Below are positions 20,820 to 32,330 of a stretch of DNA of 64,000 nt, in pieces. The stretch is from Zoroaster sp. YZ-2022. Taxonomy: Eukaryota; Echinodermata; Asteroidea; Forcipulatida; Zoroasteridae. The stretch is taken from contig CM055816.1 in NCBI GenBank assembly GCA_029582265.1, positions 7,874,047 through 7,938,046 of the forward strand, given 5' to 3'. Position 1 is the stretch's first letter. Every line of letters begins with the position of its first letter. The notes below the pieces were generated by a model. The model worked only from the letters and a program-made list of their open reading frames with translations. It searched no databases and was not told the DNA's origin. A program made the position numbers and the translations under genes.

Positions 20820-21655
20820 ATAGGCCGTGTCCGAATTTGGCTATTGGCTGCAGTGGCAATGCTGATGTATAGGAAGAAACAGTGATATCTAGTCATAGTG
20901 GCCGTAGCATATTTGGCTATGGCTGTGGCTATTGGCTGCAGTGGCAATGCTGATGTATAGGAAGAAACAGTGATATCTAGTCATAGCCGTAGCCGTAGCA
21001 TATTTGGCTACGGCTGTGGCTATTGGCTGCAGTGGCAATGCTGATGTATAGGAAGAAACAGTGATATCTAGTCATAGCTGTAGCCGTAGCATATTTGGCT
21101 ATGGCTGTGGCTATTGGCTGCAGTGGCAATGCTGATGTATAGGAAGAAACAGTGATATCTAGTCATAGCCGTAGCCGTAGCATATTTGGCTACGGCTGTG
21201 GCTATTGGCTGCAGTGGCAATGCTGATGTATAGGAAGAAACAGTGACTTAGCCATTAAGCTTGGGCGATAACTCGATTACAATATTGAGAACCTTTTTAA
21301 GTTATTGAGCTATCGGAAAATATATCACGATTAAAAAAATCGCTATTGTGAGTCAAGTCACAAATTCCATGGAAAAAAAATTTGAACAGTCTTTTCAGCT
21401 TTTGGAAGTGAAAAACAAAAGCGAACTACTTCAGAATTACATACACACGATGCAAATGAATTTGCGATTTATTGTGAAGCTTGTAGAGGGGTACATACCT
21501 GTGGTTGTCAGCTCTAAAACAATCATGAATGAATGAAAAATTAATCGGGATACTATCGAAAATCACGATATATGTTTGCTGAGATATCGTGGATGAAAAA
21601 AAATCGATATCGCCCAAGCTTATTAGCCATAGCCGGACACAGCCTTAGCCTTTGA
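20820..21655. mobile_element. Foldback element with 91-bp tandem units and a nested MITE
   Basis: Left end TAGGCCGTGTCCGAATTTGG and right end AGCCGGACACAGCCTTA are imperfect inverted copies. Inside, a unit of about 91 bp (GCTGATGTATAGGAAGAAAC...) occurs five times at 20861, 20949, 21040, 21131 and 21222, with alternating GGCTGTGGC and GTAGCCGTAGC words that can pair. A hAT-type MITE is inserted at 21256-21622. A related fragment lies at 48481-48545. Confidence 0.72.
21256..21622. mobile_element. hAT-type MITE, TAAGCTTGGGCGATA family, copy 2
   Basis: Inverted ends TAAGCTTGGGCGATA and TATCGCCCAAGCTTA, flanked by an exact 8-bp duplication TTAGCCAT (21248-21255 and 21623-21630). Body closely similar to 5066-5477. 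Confidence 0.9.
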
Positions 21656-22159
21656 TCACACTATGGCGATCTTTGTCCGATTCCCTGTATACTCCATGCA
21701 GATTAAAGTGTCAAATCTCATTACATAATTAGGGACCAGACTATTTTCCCTTCCAGCCTCGGTTTGGTAATGTGGACTTGTATTGAAGACAAACAAGATG
21801 ACTACGCCGTGATAAGGTCTATAGGACATATTCTTGGTGTCTAAATTTAAGATCTACATTTGTTCAGATTCCATAGGAAAATAAAAAACATGCTGATTTT
21901 CGCTTGACACATGTTTTATCATATGAGTTTAAAGCAAATGTACATCTCAGAGGTAAAGTTTTTGTCTTGAGATCCACCGTATGTCTGTGTGATGAATAGG
22001 GGTGATTATTGTGGAATTTTTGAGTTTCTTGTAAATTATCAATCTTCAAACATTTAACATCTTGTGAAAGTTAAAAACAGGGTTGTGATTTGTCTGGATT
22101 TGTTTGGATTTTCAAGTTTTTACAAATCACAATGTTGTGACCATCCGGATTTTAAAGAT

Positions 22160-22410
22160 TTAACTAGTTTGCGTCGGAGGCCGTGTATACACGCAATTTT
22201 TTTTTGCGGCGCAGATCGGAGAGCATCTAAACACACCATAGGAAATTCCGGAATATTTGTATGCATGCTCGGTTGAGCCACGCGTGTACAGTGACATGCT
22301 CGGAAGACGTGGCCACGCGCTGTGGAAGCTTCCATTAACGTGTGTGTGGCAAAAAGAAACCCGCACAGGGGCCCAGAAAAACTTTTTTATTCCCGACGCG
22401 AACTGGTTAA
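22160..22410. mobile_element. TTAA-flanked MITE, CCAGTTTGCGTCGG family, copy 3
   Basis: TTAA borders, ends CTAGTTTGCGTCGG and CCGACGCGAACTGG. It is the reverse-oriented counterpart of 2285-2536, including 'gcatgctcggttgagcca' and 'ggaagcttccattaacgtg'. Confidence 0.78.
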
Positions 22411-22559
22411 GCAATATAGGAAAGCAAAGCAAACGTTCAAAACGAGAGATTTCGGCCCAGCGCTGTTCACAACAGCAGCCCCAATATCCCTAGCAAGGAC
22501 TTATTGTTCCTTTTTTATAGTCCTGGGTTTGTGTGCATAAACACACACAACTCAAAATT

Positions 22560-23230
22560 TTATAGGCCGAGGACCTCCCATTGTTCTCCTCTATGTTCTG
22601 ACAACCGAGGACCTATTGTTCTCCATTGTGATAGCAACCGAGGGCCTATTGTCCCTTTGTTATAAGTCCTGGGTTTAAATGCGTATGCACATGCACAATT
22701 TTGTATATGGTGTAAGCCGAGGACCTCCTATTGTTCTCATCTATTGTTCTGACATCCGAGGACCTATTCTTCCTTTTGTTATAAGTCCTTGGTTTGAATG
22801 TATATGTACACACAATTTTGTGTACGGTGTAAGCCAAGGACCTCCTATTGTTTTCCTCTATTGTTCTGACAACCAAGGACCTATTGTCCCTTTGTTATAC
22901 CCTGCAAAACCCGAGGTGTTAAAATAACACCAGTGGTGTCAACTTTATTCTTCCATGGTGTTTATATTGTGCGAGTTGCCTAATATAAACACCAATGGTG
23001 TAGTTTTTAACATCACAGTTTTTGCAGTGTAAGTACTGGGTTTAAATGCGTATGTACACGCACAATTGTGTATATGATGGAAGCCAAGGATCTCCTATTG
23101 TTTTCCTCTATTGTTCTGACAACCGAGGACCTATTGTCCCTTTTGTTATAAGTCCTGGGTTTCAATGCGTATGTACATGCACAATTTTGTATATGATGTA
23201 AGCCAAGGACCTATTGTTTCCCTCTTATGT
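22560..23230. repeat. Degenerate tandem array around AAGCCGAGGACCTCCTATTG
   Basis: Imperfect units of roughly 110-130 bp carrying 'ataagtcctgggtttaaatg', 'cacaattttgtatatg' and GAGGACCTCCTATTGTTCTC. Later units are more diverged, and a small MITE interrupts the array at 22900. The same words start the duplicated block near 32600. Confidence 0.75.
22900..23029. mobile_element. 130-bp MITE with CCTGCAAAA ends and TA duplication
   Basis: Starts CCCTGCAAAAC and ends GTTTTTGCAGTG; TA flanks at 22898-22899 and 23030-23031. Internal GGTGTTAAAATAACACC and GGTGTAGTTTTTAACATC add secondary pairing. Removing it restores the 'ttgttataagtcctgggtt' unit of the array it sits in. Confidence 0.78.
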
Positions 23231-23234
23231 AATG

Positions 23235-24721
23235 AAAGTGAATTTCAGTTTTTATTGACAAAAACCATCATAGCTTTGTGTGTAATAAAGTCTAGCCAGT
23301 TCATGTTAAGTTTTCATATGAATGCCAAATACTGACTAGTCTAGCCACGGTCTTAAAGACAATGTGTAGAGTTGATCGAACGGATGTTAAGGTGTTATTT
23401 TAATATTTCAGGGGGAGGAAGGGGGAGGAGTTTAATATTTAAATGTTTTAGTCATTCAACATATTCTTCATTTCATGACAATATTTTGAGGATTACCTAC
23501 AAGTAAAGTCAGGAAACTGTTACTAAAATATGGCTTCAAAGTGGAAACTAAAATGATGGTACAAAGAACACAATATATTTTTTTATTATTGGCCAGAGCT
23601 AGTCCTTTTTACCTTACCTATAAACAGATTATTTAATATTCTTTTTAAAAATAATAAAGTTTGGATCCCAACATTTGGTAGTGATTTCTATATGGCTTTA
23701 TGTGTGCAACTACATGTATCAGATATCAAATGAGAAAAAAAGGACAAACAACTAGGAAAAAGATTACATTACATGTATTTCAGCTTGAAAGTTCAAATTA
23801 AACATTTGATTGGAATTTCAATTCTAGGTTTTGTATAATGCTTATTCATATAAGGCTGATCTAATACTAACAATATACAGTGTACCAACAGGTTGGCATT
23901 GTGTACTAGTATAACAAGAAATGTTATTTTACTATGAGCATAATATAATACAAAGCAATTGAAATTTGAGTAATATTTGTACAATTTTGCAAAAATACAA
24001 TTTTGGAAGAATTTGCCACCCATTTTGTTGTACTTGACATTACTTTTTGCCGCATTGGTTATTAAACTGCCTTTAGCTCAAAGCTGAAGAAAGCTGAAAC
24101 AATGACAGTTTGACTTTTCATTTGTTTAATTTTTTATATTAAAAAAAAGGCAAAAAGAACAAAAGGCAAAAAAAAAGCCCCTGAAAAGGAGTATTTAAAA
24201 AAGTGCATTTTAATGTTTAAAACAACAAAATACTTTCAAACCTTTCAATCGGTGAACACAACATTCATTGTTATGTAAAATACAGCAAAATACAGACATA
24301 ATTGGGGAATAACATTTGACATTTCTTTGAAAGGATATCACCTCAGACAGAAATATTTCAAGGTTTGTTTGATACCATCATTAACTTTACACCAAGTAAG
24401 TTTGATGTAAATCTGTGAACATTTATGTTTATTGAGAATGACAAAGGTATACACCGTACTTAGCTGAAGAAAGCTGAAACAGTGACTGTTTGGGCTGTCA
24501 ATTATTTTAATATTAAAACAAATACAAAAAGAAATCAAATCAAATCAACTCACTCACTTGCCAAATTTAAACCCCAAATACAATTTCCAAAAGAAGGTGA
24601 GGTGTAATTTAGTTGGCTTCATGCCTTATGGAAAGTTAACATTGAGAAATGAAATATGAACTATGTCAATTGTACCATCAGCAAGAGAGATTGCCATTCA
24701 ACATCATCAAGTTGGATGATA
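23235..24721. other. Downstream flank of TRIM copy A, duplicated near 32.7-37.5 kb
   Basis: No coding exon seen. The stretch matches, in order and with interruptions, the DNA downstream of TRIM copy B (for example TAGCTTTGTGTGTAATAAAG at 23272 and 32710; GAAGAATTTGCCACCCATTT at 24007 and 35900). On the minus strand an AATAAA occurs near 24428-24433, about 290 bp after the TRIM stop, as a possible poly(A) signal. Confidence 0.65.
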
Positions 24722-25350
24722 TCATACAATGTGATATATTTTGACTGAGTAACAGTCAGCAACAGCTAGTTTCCCATCTGATGTGAATGTGATTCCATAT
24801 GGTGAAAGCAGACCCTTAGCAATGCAGCTGATAAATCTCCCATTGGGATCATAGTGGTGAATATGACCAGTGTTAGGATCATCGTCAGGATCATTGCACA
24901 ATGCAATGTATAAACCTGATGTGTCACAGCATACACCTCTGCAGTATTTGACTTTCTGACCATCAATGGTTGGAGTTATGGTGAATATTGTAGAACCATT
25001 GTCATCAATGACAGGAAGTTGTTGTTGATCTACACCACCACTGACCACCACTCTGCCACTGTTGTCTACAGCCAAGAAGATGGGTCGTGTAGTGACCGGC
25101 ATGGTGCTTATTAGTCCACCATCAGTGGGCCTGTGCACAGTGACTACCATTCTCTTTACATCGCCCACAAAGATGTTACCATCCTTCTTGGCTGTAAGAC
25201 CTGTGATCTTCACATCTGTCTTACTGACCTCATTCAGCGGCAGGGTGGTGAACTGAAATGACACTGTACCATCGTCATTGTACATCTTGACTTGGTCGGT
25301 GACATCTGCTACTACTAAGTGATTATGGACACTTGCAATGGCTACTGGAC
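24722..25350 (-). CDS. TRIM-NHL protein, copy A, exon 2 (NHL-type C-terminus)
   Basis: Acceptor TCTAATACAG on the minus strand precedes 25350; the exon enters in phase 1 and ends at TGA (24722-24724). It encodes the last 209 residues with repeated short blade-like segments: Leu-Val-Val-Ala-Asp, Phe-Leu-Ala-Val-Asp-x-Ser-Gly-Arg-Val-Val-Val-Ser, Gly-Ile-Thr-Phe-Thr-Ser-Asp-Gly-Lys-Leu-Ala-Val-Ala-Asp. Such segments form NHL beta-propellers, which usually bind substrate or RNA in TRIM-NHL proteins. The substrate cannot be inferred. The corresponding exon of copy B is at 37497-38113. Confidence 0.92.
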
Positions 25351-26224
25351 CTGTATTAGAAAAAAAGCAAATAAGAACACATTTTTAAGTGAAAACTGCA
25401 TCATAAATGTCATGTATCAAATGCATGTATCATACATTTCTATTAGTGGATAATTGTTATTTTGTTTTATATATTCATTTATTCTGAGTGAATACATTTG
25501 AATGTGGAAATACATCACACCATCCACTGTAGCCTCATTCTGTAGAATTATATTCTGTAATATGAACTGTGAACAATGCAATTCAAAATCACTATTAATA
25601 ATACATGTTGTTCCTGATCAATTAATTATTGCATGAGCTTTAGACAAAGTATTATTTAATTAAATATATTATGCTCATGAAATGAAAATTGATGAAGATT
25701 TTGAAGAATTCCTCTTGGATATGTAAGAGTATTGCAAATATTCTGATTACCAGTATCATGTATAATGTTATATATAATGTTTCATAAATTTTACGCTAAC
25801 CACCCCATATCCTGCAAAATCCTCCAAGGGGCATTATTGGGGAAAATATTCCAGCACTGTTGGAAACTGGTACTTTCACCTCTTCAAATGGGGCAAAATT
25901 ACTACCTGGCAAGGAATACAGGCCATAAGTGCTGAATATGAAAGATCAATGAAAATGCATGGTGCATGTTTCCAAAAGTGCACTTATGGATTTTGGAGGA
26001 TTCAGGAAGGTTTCTAGCCAGAATACCTAGGGGGTTAGGATTAATGAAATAATAATTTTTTAGTACATGTACATTCATTGACTAGAACACTTGTGTTAGT
26101 TTAAGTGGGTGAATTTAGCATCACTTTTAAATATGTTCAATATTTTGTTGTACAATTTTTGTACTGAATGCCTGCAGTTGTCAAAACCACATTGTGTATG
26201 TATAGTAGTGTGTGACACACTTAC
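25351..26224 (-). other. Intron of TRIM copy A
   Basis: Minus-strand donor GTAAGTG at 26224 and acceptor TACAG at 25351. Comparison with the copy B intron shows shared text (TTTCTATTAGTGGATAATTG at 25438 and 43904). A 250-bp MITE at 25797-26043 is present only in this copy. Confidence 0.85.
25797..26043 (-). mobile_element. TTAA-associated MITE, GTGCACTTTTGGAAA family, inverted copy
   Basis: Reverse complement of the bodies at 16133 and 63244: 'catatcctgcaaaatcctcc' at one end and 'cctagggggttagg' at the other. Absent from the equivalent place in the copy B intron, so inserted after the duplication or lost from copy B. Confidence 0.72.
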
Positions 26225-27518
26225 CTGCTTCCATGTCAATGGTTCTATGGTGTTGGCCTGTACTGCTGTAGATTACTACTCGTCTGTTGAGACGGTCCAC
26301 CACAGCAAGCTGATCATGTTGATGAGCAGCAATACCCCATGCCCCATTGAATTCTGTATGTCCACGTCCTTTCTTGCCAAACTCATGACTTAGCTCCCAC
26401 TTGCTGTCTTCCAGCTCCAGCTCACCCAGACTGATATCACCAACCCTCTTACTCTGATTGATCCGCAGATATGAAAGTCTGCCATCAATCAGAGGAGGGC
26501 GGTGACTGGTCAGTGATCTCAAGTCATTACTGATGATGGGATACAGTGACAGGAAGTCACTGTCTGTTGCTGTATTTGTAACATCGTTGGCTGTGTCCAG
26601 AAAATGTTGTTTACTTTGTAACATCATACCCACTGCTTTCTCATGCTCATCAAATGCTGCCATACGATCCTGTTCAAGGGTCTCGATGGCATCAATCATC
26701 TTATTCTCCTCAGCTGTAACCTTTGCTCTGATCTGATCTGCTGTCTCCTTCACCTCTTTCATGGTTGTTATGACTTTGTCTCTGAATTCTTGCTTAGCTT
26801 GAGATGAAGCAGCCAAAGATTCTTCCAGTTCCTTTATTTCTGTGAGGCAAACTGGCAAGATATCTTTCATAGCCTTCTTGTATTTCAGAGAAGCTTCTGC
26901 AATGTCAATGTACTGATGCTCAGGGTGACGATGGTCCACAACAGTACAGTCTCGACAGATCAAGACTTGACATGTCTCACAGTAGAATCGATTGATCTCT
27001 CCCTTGTGTTTGTGACATGTAGAAGCCTCTTCTGGTCTTTTCACTGTTGCCTTACCCTTACGTATGTCCTCCAGTGTAGCGACATTGTGATTGGATGTTG
27101 CATTGCTTCGCAGATGTATCTTTTTGCAGTTAGAGCAAATGTTTTGGGCACAGTCAAGACATCGATGAAGAGCCTCATTGCCTCCATCACATAACTCACA
27201 GAGTGGCTTGGAGTTACCTGAACGGGCAACCTTCTCTAGTAGTGATACGTCATCTACGATGCCAAACAAGTGAAAATTGGTTTTGAGTCCCTGAATGCCA
27301 GTCGATGGAATGAGAGTCTCCTGACGACAAACAGGACAAGGAATGTTTGGAGTGCGTTTGCAGGTTGTGTTCCAGTATTCATCTAAACAGGTCTCACAGA
27401 AACTATGAGAACAATCCAATATTTTGGGTTGCTTGTATCGGTCATTGCATATGTCACACTCAAGATGATCCCGACTTATCTTTTGCAATGCTCCTAATTC
27501 TCCAGCACTGGTAGTCAT
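26225..27518 (-). CDS. TRIM-NHL E3 ubiquitin ligase-like protein, copy A, exon 1
   Basis: ATG at 27516-27518; donor GTAAGTG at 26224; phase 1 out. Joined to 24722-25350 it gives an uninterrupted 640-residue protein. RING of C3HC4 type at residues 21-64 (C21, C24, C36, H38, C41, C44, C61, C64), B-box1 about 107-146 with a full Cys/His set, B-box2 about 168-203, a Lys/Glu-rich coiled coil about 205-320, and the start of the NHL region (Phe-Gly-Lys-Lys-Gly, then Ala-Trp-Gly-Ile-Ala). This is the TRIM2/3/32-like layout: the RING recruits E2, the coiled coil dimerises. E3 activity is inferred from the intact zinc ligands. Marine invertebrate genomes often hold many such genes. Confidence 0.94.
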
Positions 27519-27519
27519 T

Positions 27520-27919
27520 TTATTCTGTTTAGAAATTAATGAGAATTCAAAAGACTGGGTTAATGGTCTCTGATGAAGTGTTTACCTTAAACCTACTTGA
27601 ATCACCAAACAATACACAAGGGAAAGTGATTCATTGTACAATTTGTTTTTGTTCAATAAAAACAAATTGACTGGAAAACATCTGCCTTCTGTATTACTTA
27701 CCAGCATTCTACAAAATGAACTCAAATATACGTAATGTAAAGTAGAGAATGGTATCAAACATAAATATAGAAATAAATCCAGTAATTTGGGAATGTTGGG
27801 AAGAATTGTTGTACAAGAAATCTGTGTACACATTAAGGAAATTTGGAAGAAATAACAAACACTGAGTTTGTGTATAGCACTGATCCCTCATCCCCGAAGT
27901 TAAAGTTAGATTTGTTGTG
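27520..27919. other. Upstream flank of TRIM copy A
   Basis: No gene seen. The first 160 bp upstream of the ATG match the DNA upstream of copy B ('caatacacaaggga' at 27609 and 'aatacacaagggac' at 47053), so the duplication covers the likely promoter. No clear TATA element was identified. Confidence 0.55.
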
Positions 27920-28026
27920 TTAACCCTCCTACTATATAGCAAGTAGCTATAGTGGTCAAAATCAGTCAACTGCCTGTTTTGACTGTTGACCCAAATGTGC
28001 ACACAGGGGAATTTCTGACTGATTTT

Positions 28027-29354
28027 GCCGTTCCAATTTTATTAGTTGGTTTACGGATGCGGCGACTTATTTTGTTGAAAAATAAAAAAAATTAATAAAA
28101 ATTGGAAATCCGTACTTTTCTTTTTTTGCCCGGCGACGAATATTCAAACATTGGTCCGAATATTTGAAGAAAAAAAATTATAAAATGAGTTGATTTTTAG
28201 TGTCGAGAAAATGAATTGCGAAAAAAAAAAAAAAAATATTGTGAAGGCTACGTGTCTTTGTACTTGAATACCATACGTTTCGATCACGCATCCATACGTG
28301 CCGTCCCGATGGATGTGCATCGGCCCGGCCGGCCCTGCGGCACACAGTAAGTTGCTTGGACGGTACTTATATCTGACTCCGTGCCTCCCTCATGTCTTGA
28401 TATCAAATACATACAGCGCAGCGGGGCGTGCTTAACCGTGAGAACAGCCCATGTGCGTTGTTCGGTGCTAGACTAGTGGCCGTGGGATTGGGTGTTAGAC
28501 GGGAAGTGTATTACGCTATGTAAACATAATAGTTTGATACCCGTCCCTTAATAATTGTATGTACATGTAAACAAAATGCCATGTCGCACGTGCGTCCTGT
28601 CAAAGCAGTGTTACGATGGCAAGTTCAAGCAAAGAATACTTTTCTGTGACTGTAAAGGAGGGAGGAAAGCTGGATAAACGCCTTATTGCTGTCTCCCTTG
28701 ATGAAAGTATTGGTTCATTGTCCAATGCAATGGGCATCGGTGAACAATCACTGCAAGTGCCGTCGACGTGACTGCCTCCGGAACGGCTAGTAAATGTAAT
28801 AACTGACGTTAATACACTGATGGCTGTAATTAATTTTCATTCTTTATTAATATAAATAGACAGTCCAGAACCATTTATCTTCATTTTATAAATTTGGGTA
28901 GTGTAGTCCAGAGAGTTTTAAGTGTGCCAAATAAAATTTTCTCACAATCCAAAAGCCCATTTATATATTGTAGCTCTTGTAGATCCACTCATGTGTTAGG
29001 GTGCAGAATAATAAATAAACCTCACAAGAAGCGTACTCTGACTCATTCATTCGTTCATCGAACATTTATTTCCAATTCGCAGAAACAATTATTTAAATAA
29101 TACAAAATAATAAATAAATTATAATGGGTATTAAACAGAAATTTAAAAGATGCAAAGTAGGCTTATTAATAGCTGACATGGAATTGCGAGACGGAGGCAA
29201 ATCCCAGTATAAAAAGCAGAGCTTATGATTGTCGTCCAATGGATTTACGTGTACATGTTTACAACACTTTTAATACCATCATTATTTTTCCCTGTCTGAC
29301 AACCTTTTTCAGCACCTAAAAAATCCGTAAACCAACTAATAAAATTGGAATGGC
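28027..29354. mobile_element. DNA transposon with about 30-bp inverted ends GCCRTTCCAATTTTATTAG
   Basis: The left end GCCGTTCCAATTTTATTAGT and its continuation TGGTTTACGGAT are inverted at the right end (ATCCGTAAACCAACTAATAA, then AATTGGAATGGC). No transposase was found. The middle third is more GC-rich (28,290-28,800) and looks like captured sequence. Confidence 0.75.
28616..28771 (+). CDS. Possible 51-residue frame carried inside a transposon
   Basis: ATG at 28616, TGA ending at 28771. The product has a balanced composition with a Lys/Glu-rich start and no low-complexity run. The DNA around it is GC-rich compared with the transposon arms. I do not recognise the product. It could be a captured first exon (a weak possibility) or chance. 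Confidence 0.25.
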   Translation: MASSSKEYFSVTVKEGGKLDKRLIAVSLDESIGSLSNAMGIGEQSLQVPST

Positions 29355-29727
29355 CTTACTGTCATTTTGACCACTCACAATAATACAAACAATACTTTTA
29401 CCAATCAAAAACGGTCAACTCATTTTAACCTGTAAATGTACTTACCACACATAAGGTTTGACACAGCATGTTCCTAGGTCTACTTCACAAATTTTCCCCC
29501 TTTTAGGGGCGCGGGTTCATCCCAATTTAAAAAAAAAAAATTTTGCGATGTAAATCTCCAATACATTTTTTTCAAATTACATTTATAGGTTAATGTGTGC
29601 ATATTTTATAGTTTACAATGGAAAAATTTCTAATTCATAGGACCTTTAAGTGCACTAGATATACCTTGGCAAGTATACAGGTATCAACATTTTGACAGAT
29701 TTTGACTCTTGCAGTCACAAGGGTTAA

Positions 29728-32185
29728 TATTCAAATGTTATGTCAGTAAATGGAGTCCGACTGTCCAAGCAAGATGCAGTATTATGAAGAGTTTCATAGC
29801 AAAATGCTATAATTACATGTATATCCATTTGGCCGAGAGGATATATTGCAGATTGCAGAGAAGCTGGCGTGGCATTTATCACAGTTTAGAATACATTTGA
29901 CTTGCTTTCCCCAGAATTAGAAAAGATTGAGAGTTTTTTTTCTGTCCAAAGTATTCAATTATAAATGTTGTCTGGTGGTTTATAAACACTTACCATACAA
30001 GATGCAGAAGACTTTTCAGAAAATAATGTGAAATTAAAACAGAATTAAACTGAATTCAAATTGGCTAAATCTTCAACACATCAATAGTGGCACAGGGCGT
30101 TGGCTCATCAAATGGTGAAAAAGTGATGCAAACAGTTTCCTTGTGTAAACTTTCACATCGTGTGACATGGAGAGTTCATTGGTATCCCGGCAATAAACTG
30201 GGTAGAGCATATATGACCAAATGGGTACCAGGAACATCTTTACATACATGTACATGTAGTTCCCATTGAGGGTCTGAAAGGATTGTACAGAAATACACCA
30301 GTGCAGAGTTGACACACTTCATGAACCAGGAAATATAAGCACAATTTTCAGTGGTAAATCCTGGTTCAAGTTAAGGCCAAGCTGAATAGTTTTGAAAATA
30401 CACGTACATAAAAGCTACTGTGGTACGTGGTACATGTACATTGTACACATCATATTTTAAAGCATATTATTTACTCAAGGGAGTTTTCAGAAATAAAATG
30501 TATATAATTTTGATGTTATTTTGTCAATTTTGTTATTATTCATGATAGTGTTTTTATTCGCTGTTCTAGTGCAATCTTGTTAGGTGTTCACGTGCGACAG
30601 TGTGAACACCTCTTGAAATTGTTCGTTTTTTTCCCTTTTTGTTCGTTTTTTTCTTAATCGTGAAACTTAATGAACAAAAAGAACATATAGTTGCGTAGCT
30701 CAGAATGACTTGATAATTTGCAGTTACAATCCTTGGAATTCCTAGATTGTTGTAATGGCGATGACGTAAGAATTTCATCACTGATTGATTTTATTATTTT
30801 TAATATTAGTCATTAGATACATTCCGCCCTCAATGCCTCAGACTGATCGAACGTTATGCATGTATGCCACATGTTTACGTGTACTTCTGCAACTGTATGC
30901 AGTCTAGATGTGCAACTGTGTGCAGTCTAGACGTGCAACTGTGTGCAGTCTAGACGTGCAACTGTGCGCATGCAGTCTAGATGTGCACATGCAGCTATAC
31001 ACCTCGGTTGTTGGCCACACGCTTGTTGTCTTACGTAACACACTTAGCATACAATGTACAAGACTGTCGGGGTTGACTGTGGAAATTGAATACTGCCCTC
31101 TCGTGTCTTCATATTCACTGTGTTAGTTAGTTATGATTAATTTGGAAGAATATTCGTTTTTATGACGGCACAGTTAGCTGTTTTCAAGCTTACAGATGAG
31201 TTTGGAAAGGGGAATGAAACATCTCACATTAATCTCAAAGAAATTATGTAGCTTTCCGGGCGTATACTGAAAATTTAAAAGTAACTTATTCTAATGCAAA
31301 ATTGAAGCAGAAATTGATGTATTATTTTTATTGTGTTTTTTTCTGGTCTTCCAATCCATTTCTCTTGCCCTTGTCTGTATTTATCCAATTTTGTTTGTTT
31401 TCGTGTTTAAATATTTATTGATTTTTATCTGGTTGTAGTTGTTTAATGCTATTGTCTTTATCCAATCTTTTTATTCAAGGACCTCATTGGGAATAATCAT
31501 GTATAGATTTATAGGTTTATATTCTGGTTTATCAACCACTTTTGTTTTCTGTCTTGACATTTTGTTTCTATTGATTGTACTGTACTTGATTGTGATGCTG
31601 AATGAGCAAATAAACCAAACCAAGCCCAAATCATTTCCTTATATAAAGTAGCTAACAAGAGGAAATGGTAATCTACATGTACAATTGTACATGTGTTACA
31701 CAGAATCACTCACAGAGAAATAAGCTACCATCAGGATATTCAAACTTACACTGCAAATACAAATACTGCCAAAGTACAGATGACAGGGTTGATGTCATCT
31801 ATACTATCATCCCAATTGAAACCATATTCTCCCAACCCTTAATTGCCAATTACATCTTCTTAATAAGTACATTACTGGTTAGGATTAAATGCTTCTTTAA
31901 AATGACATTTTAAGTCTTTGCTGCCGACAGGAAATTTGATTTTGTTTTGATGACTTTGGTCAACAACACTTATCTCTTTTGTCTGCCATAGTTCAGTTGA
32001 TTGAACTGTAGATATTTATATCATCTGTATGGTCTCAAAATCAAAATATATTCATTGATGAATAATAGGGTCATGAAATTAATCAATTTAGTCATGTTAC
32101 TCCAGGAAAGTTCTTAGAATGATGATGTCTCCAGAGAGGTCTATGTTAACCATGACAAAGGTTTAGATACATGAAGGTCTCTACG
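29728..32185. other. Intergenic DNA between the TRIM copies
   Basis: No coding exon or TIR element recognised over about 2.4 kb, apart from a short array of a 24-bp unit (GTGCAACTGTGTGCAGTCTAGAC) at 30895-30985. Composition is AT-rich. Confidence 0.5.
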
Positions 32186-32189
32186 TACT

Positions 32190-32330
32190 GTAAGTAAAGA
32201 CTGTTTGTGGTGACACCATGTGAAATTCTCAATTGAGTAGTAATTAGTTGTGAAAAGAACAGGTTACAACTTGACGTTTCGATCAGTGTGCTTTGATCGT
32301 CCTCATGATGCTCTGATCATCCTTAGTCAT
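32190..32330. repeat. Dispersed repeat with hairpin-GAAAC motif, copy 2
   Basis: Begins GTAAAGACTGTTTGTGGTGA and contains GAGTAGTAATTAGTTGTGAA and ACGTTTCGATCAGTGTGCTT. Minus strand: ATGAGGACGATCA, an 8-base loop, TGATCGAAACGTC, with six perfect base pairs (CGATCA/TGATCG). Confidence 0.62.

Larger units (their letters stand above)
27920..29727. mobile_element. TTAA-flanked element, CCCTCCTACTA family, interrupted by another transposon
   Basis: TTAA and CCCTCCTACTATATAGC on the left, GGGTTAA on the right with an eroded arm. The outer parts match the reverse complement of 53300-53731 ('caactgcctgttttgactg', 'cattttgacc'). A second transposon occupies 28027-29354. Confidence 0.65.

Noticed and set aside
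25062..25256. Plus-strand frames opposite the TRIM exons
   Set aside because: Antisense shadows of the NHL and coiled-coil exons, present at the same places in both copies.
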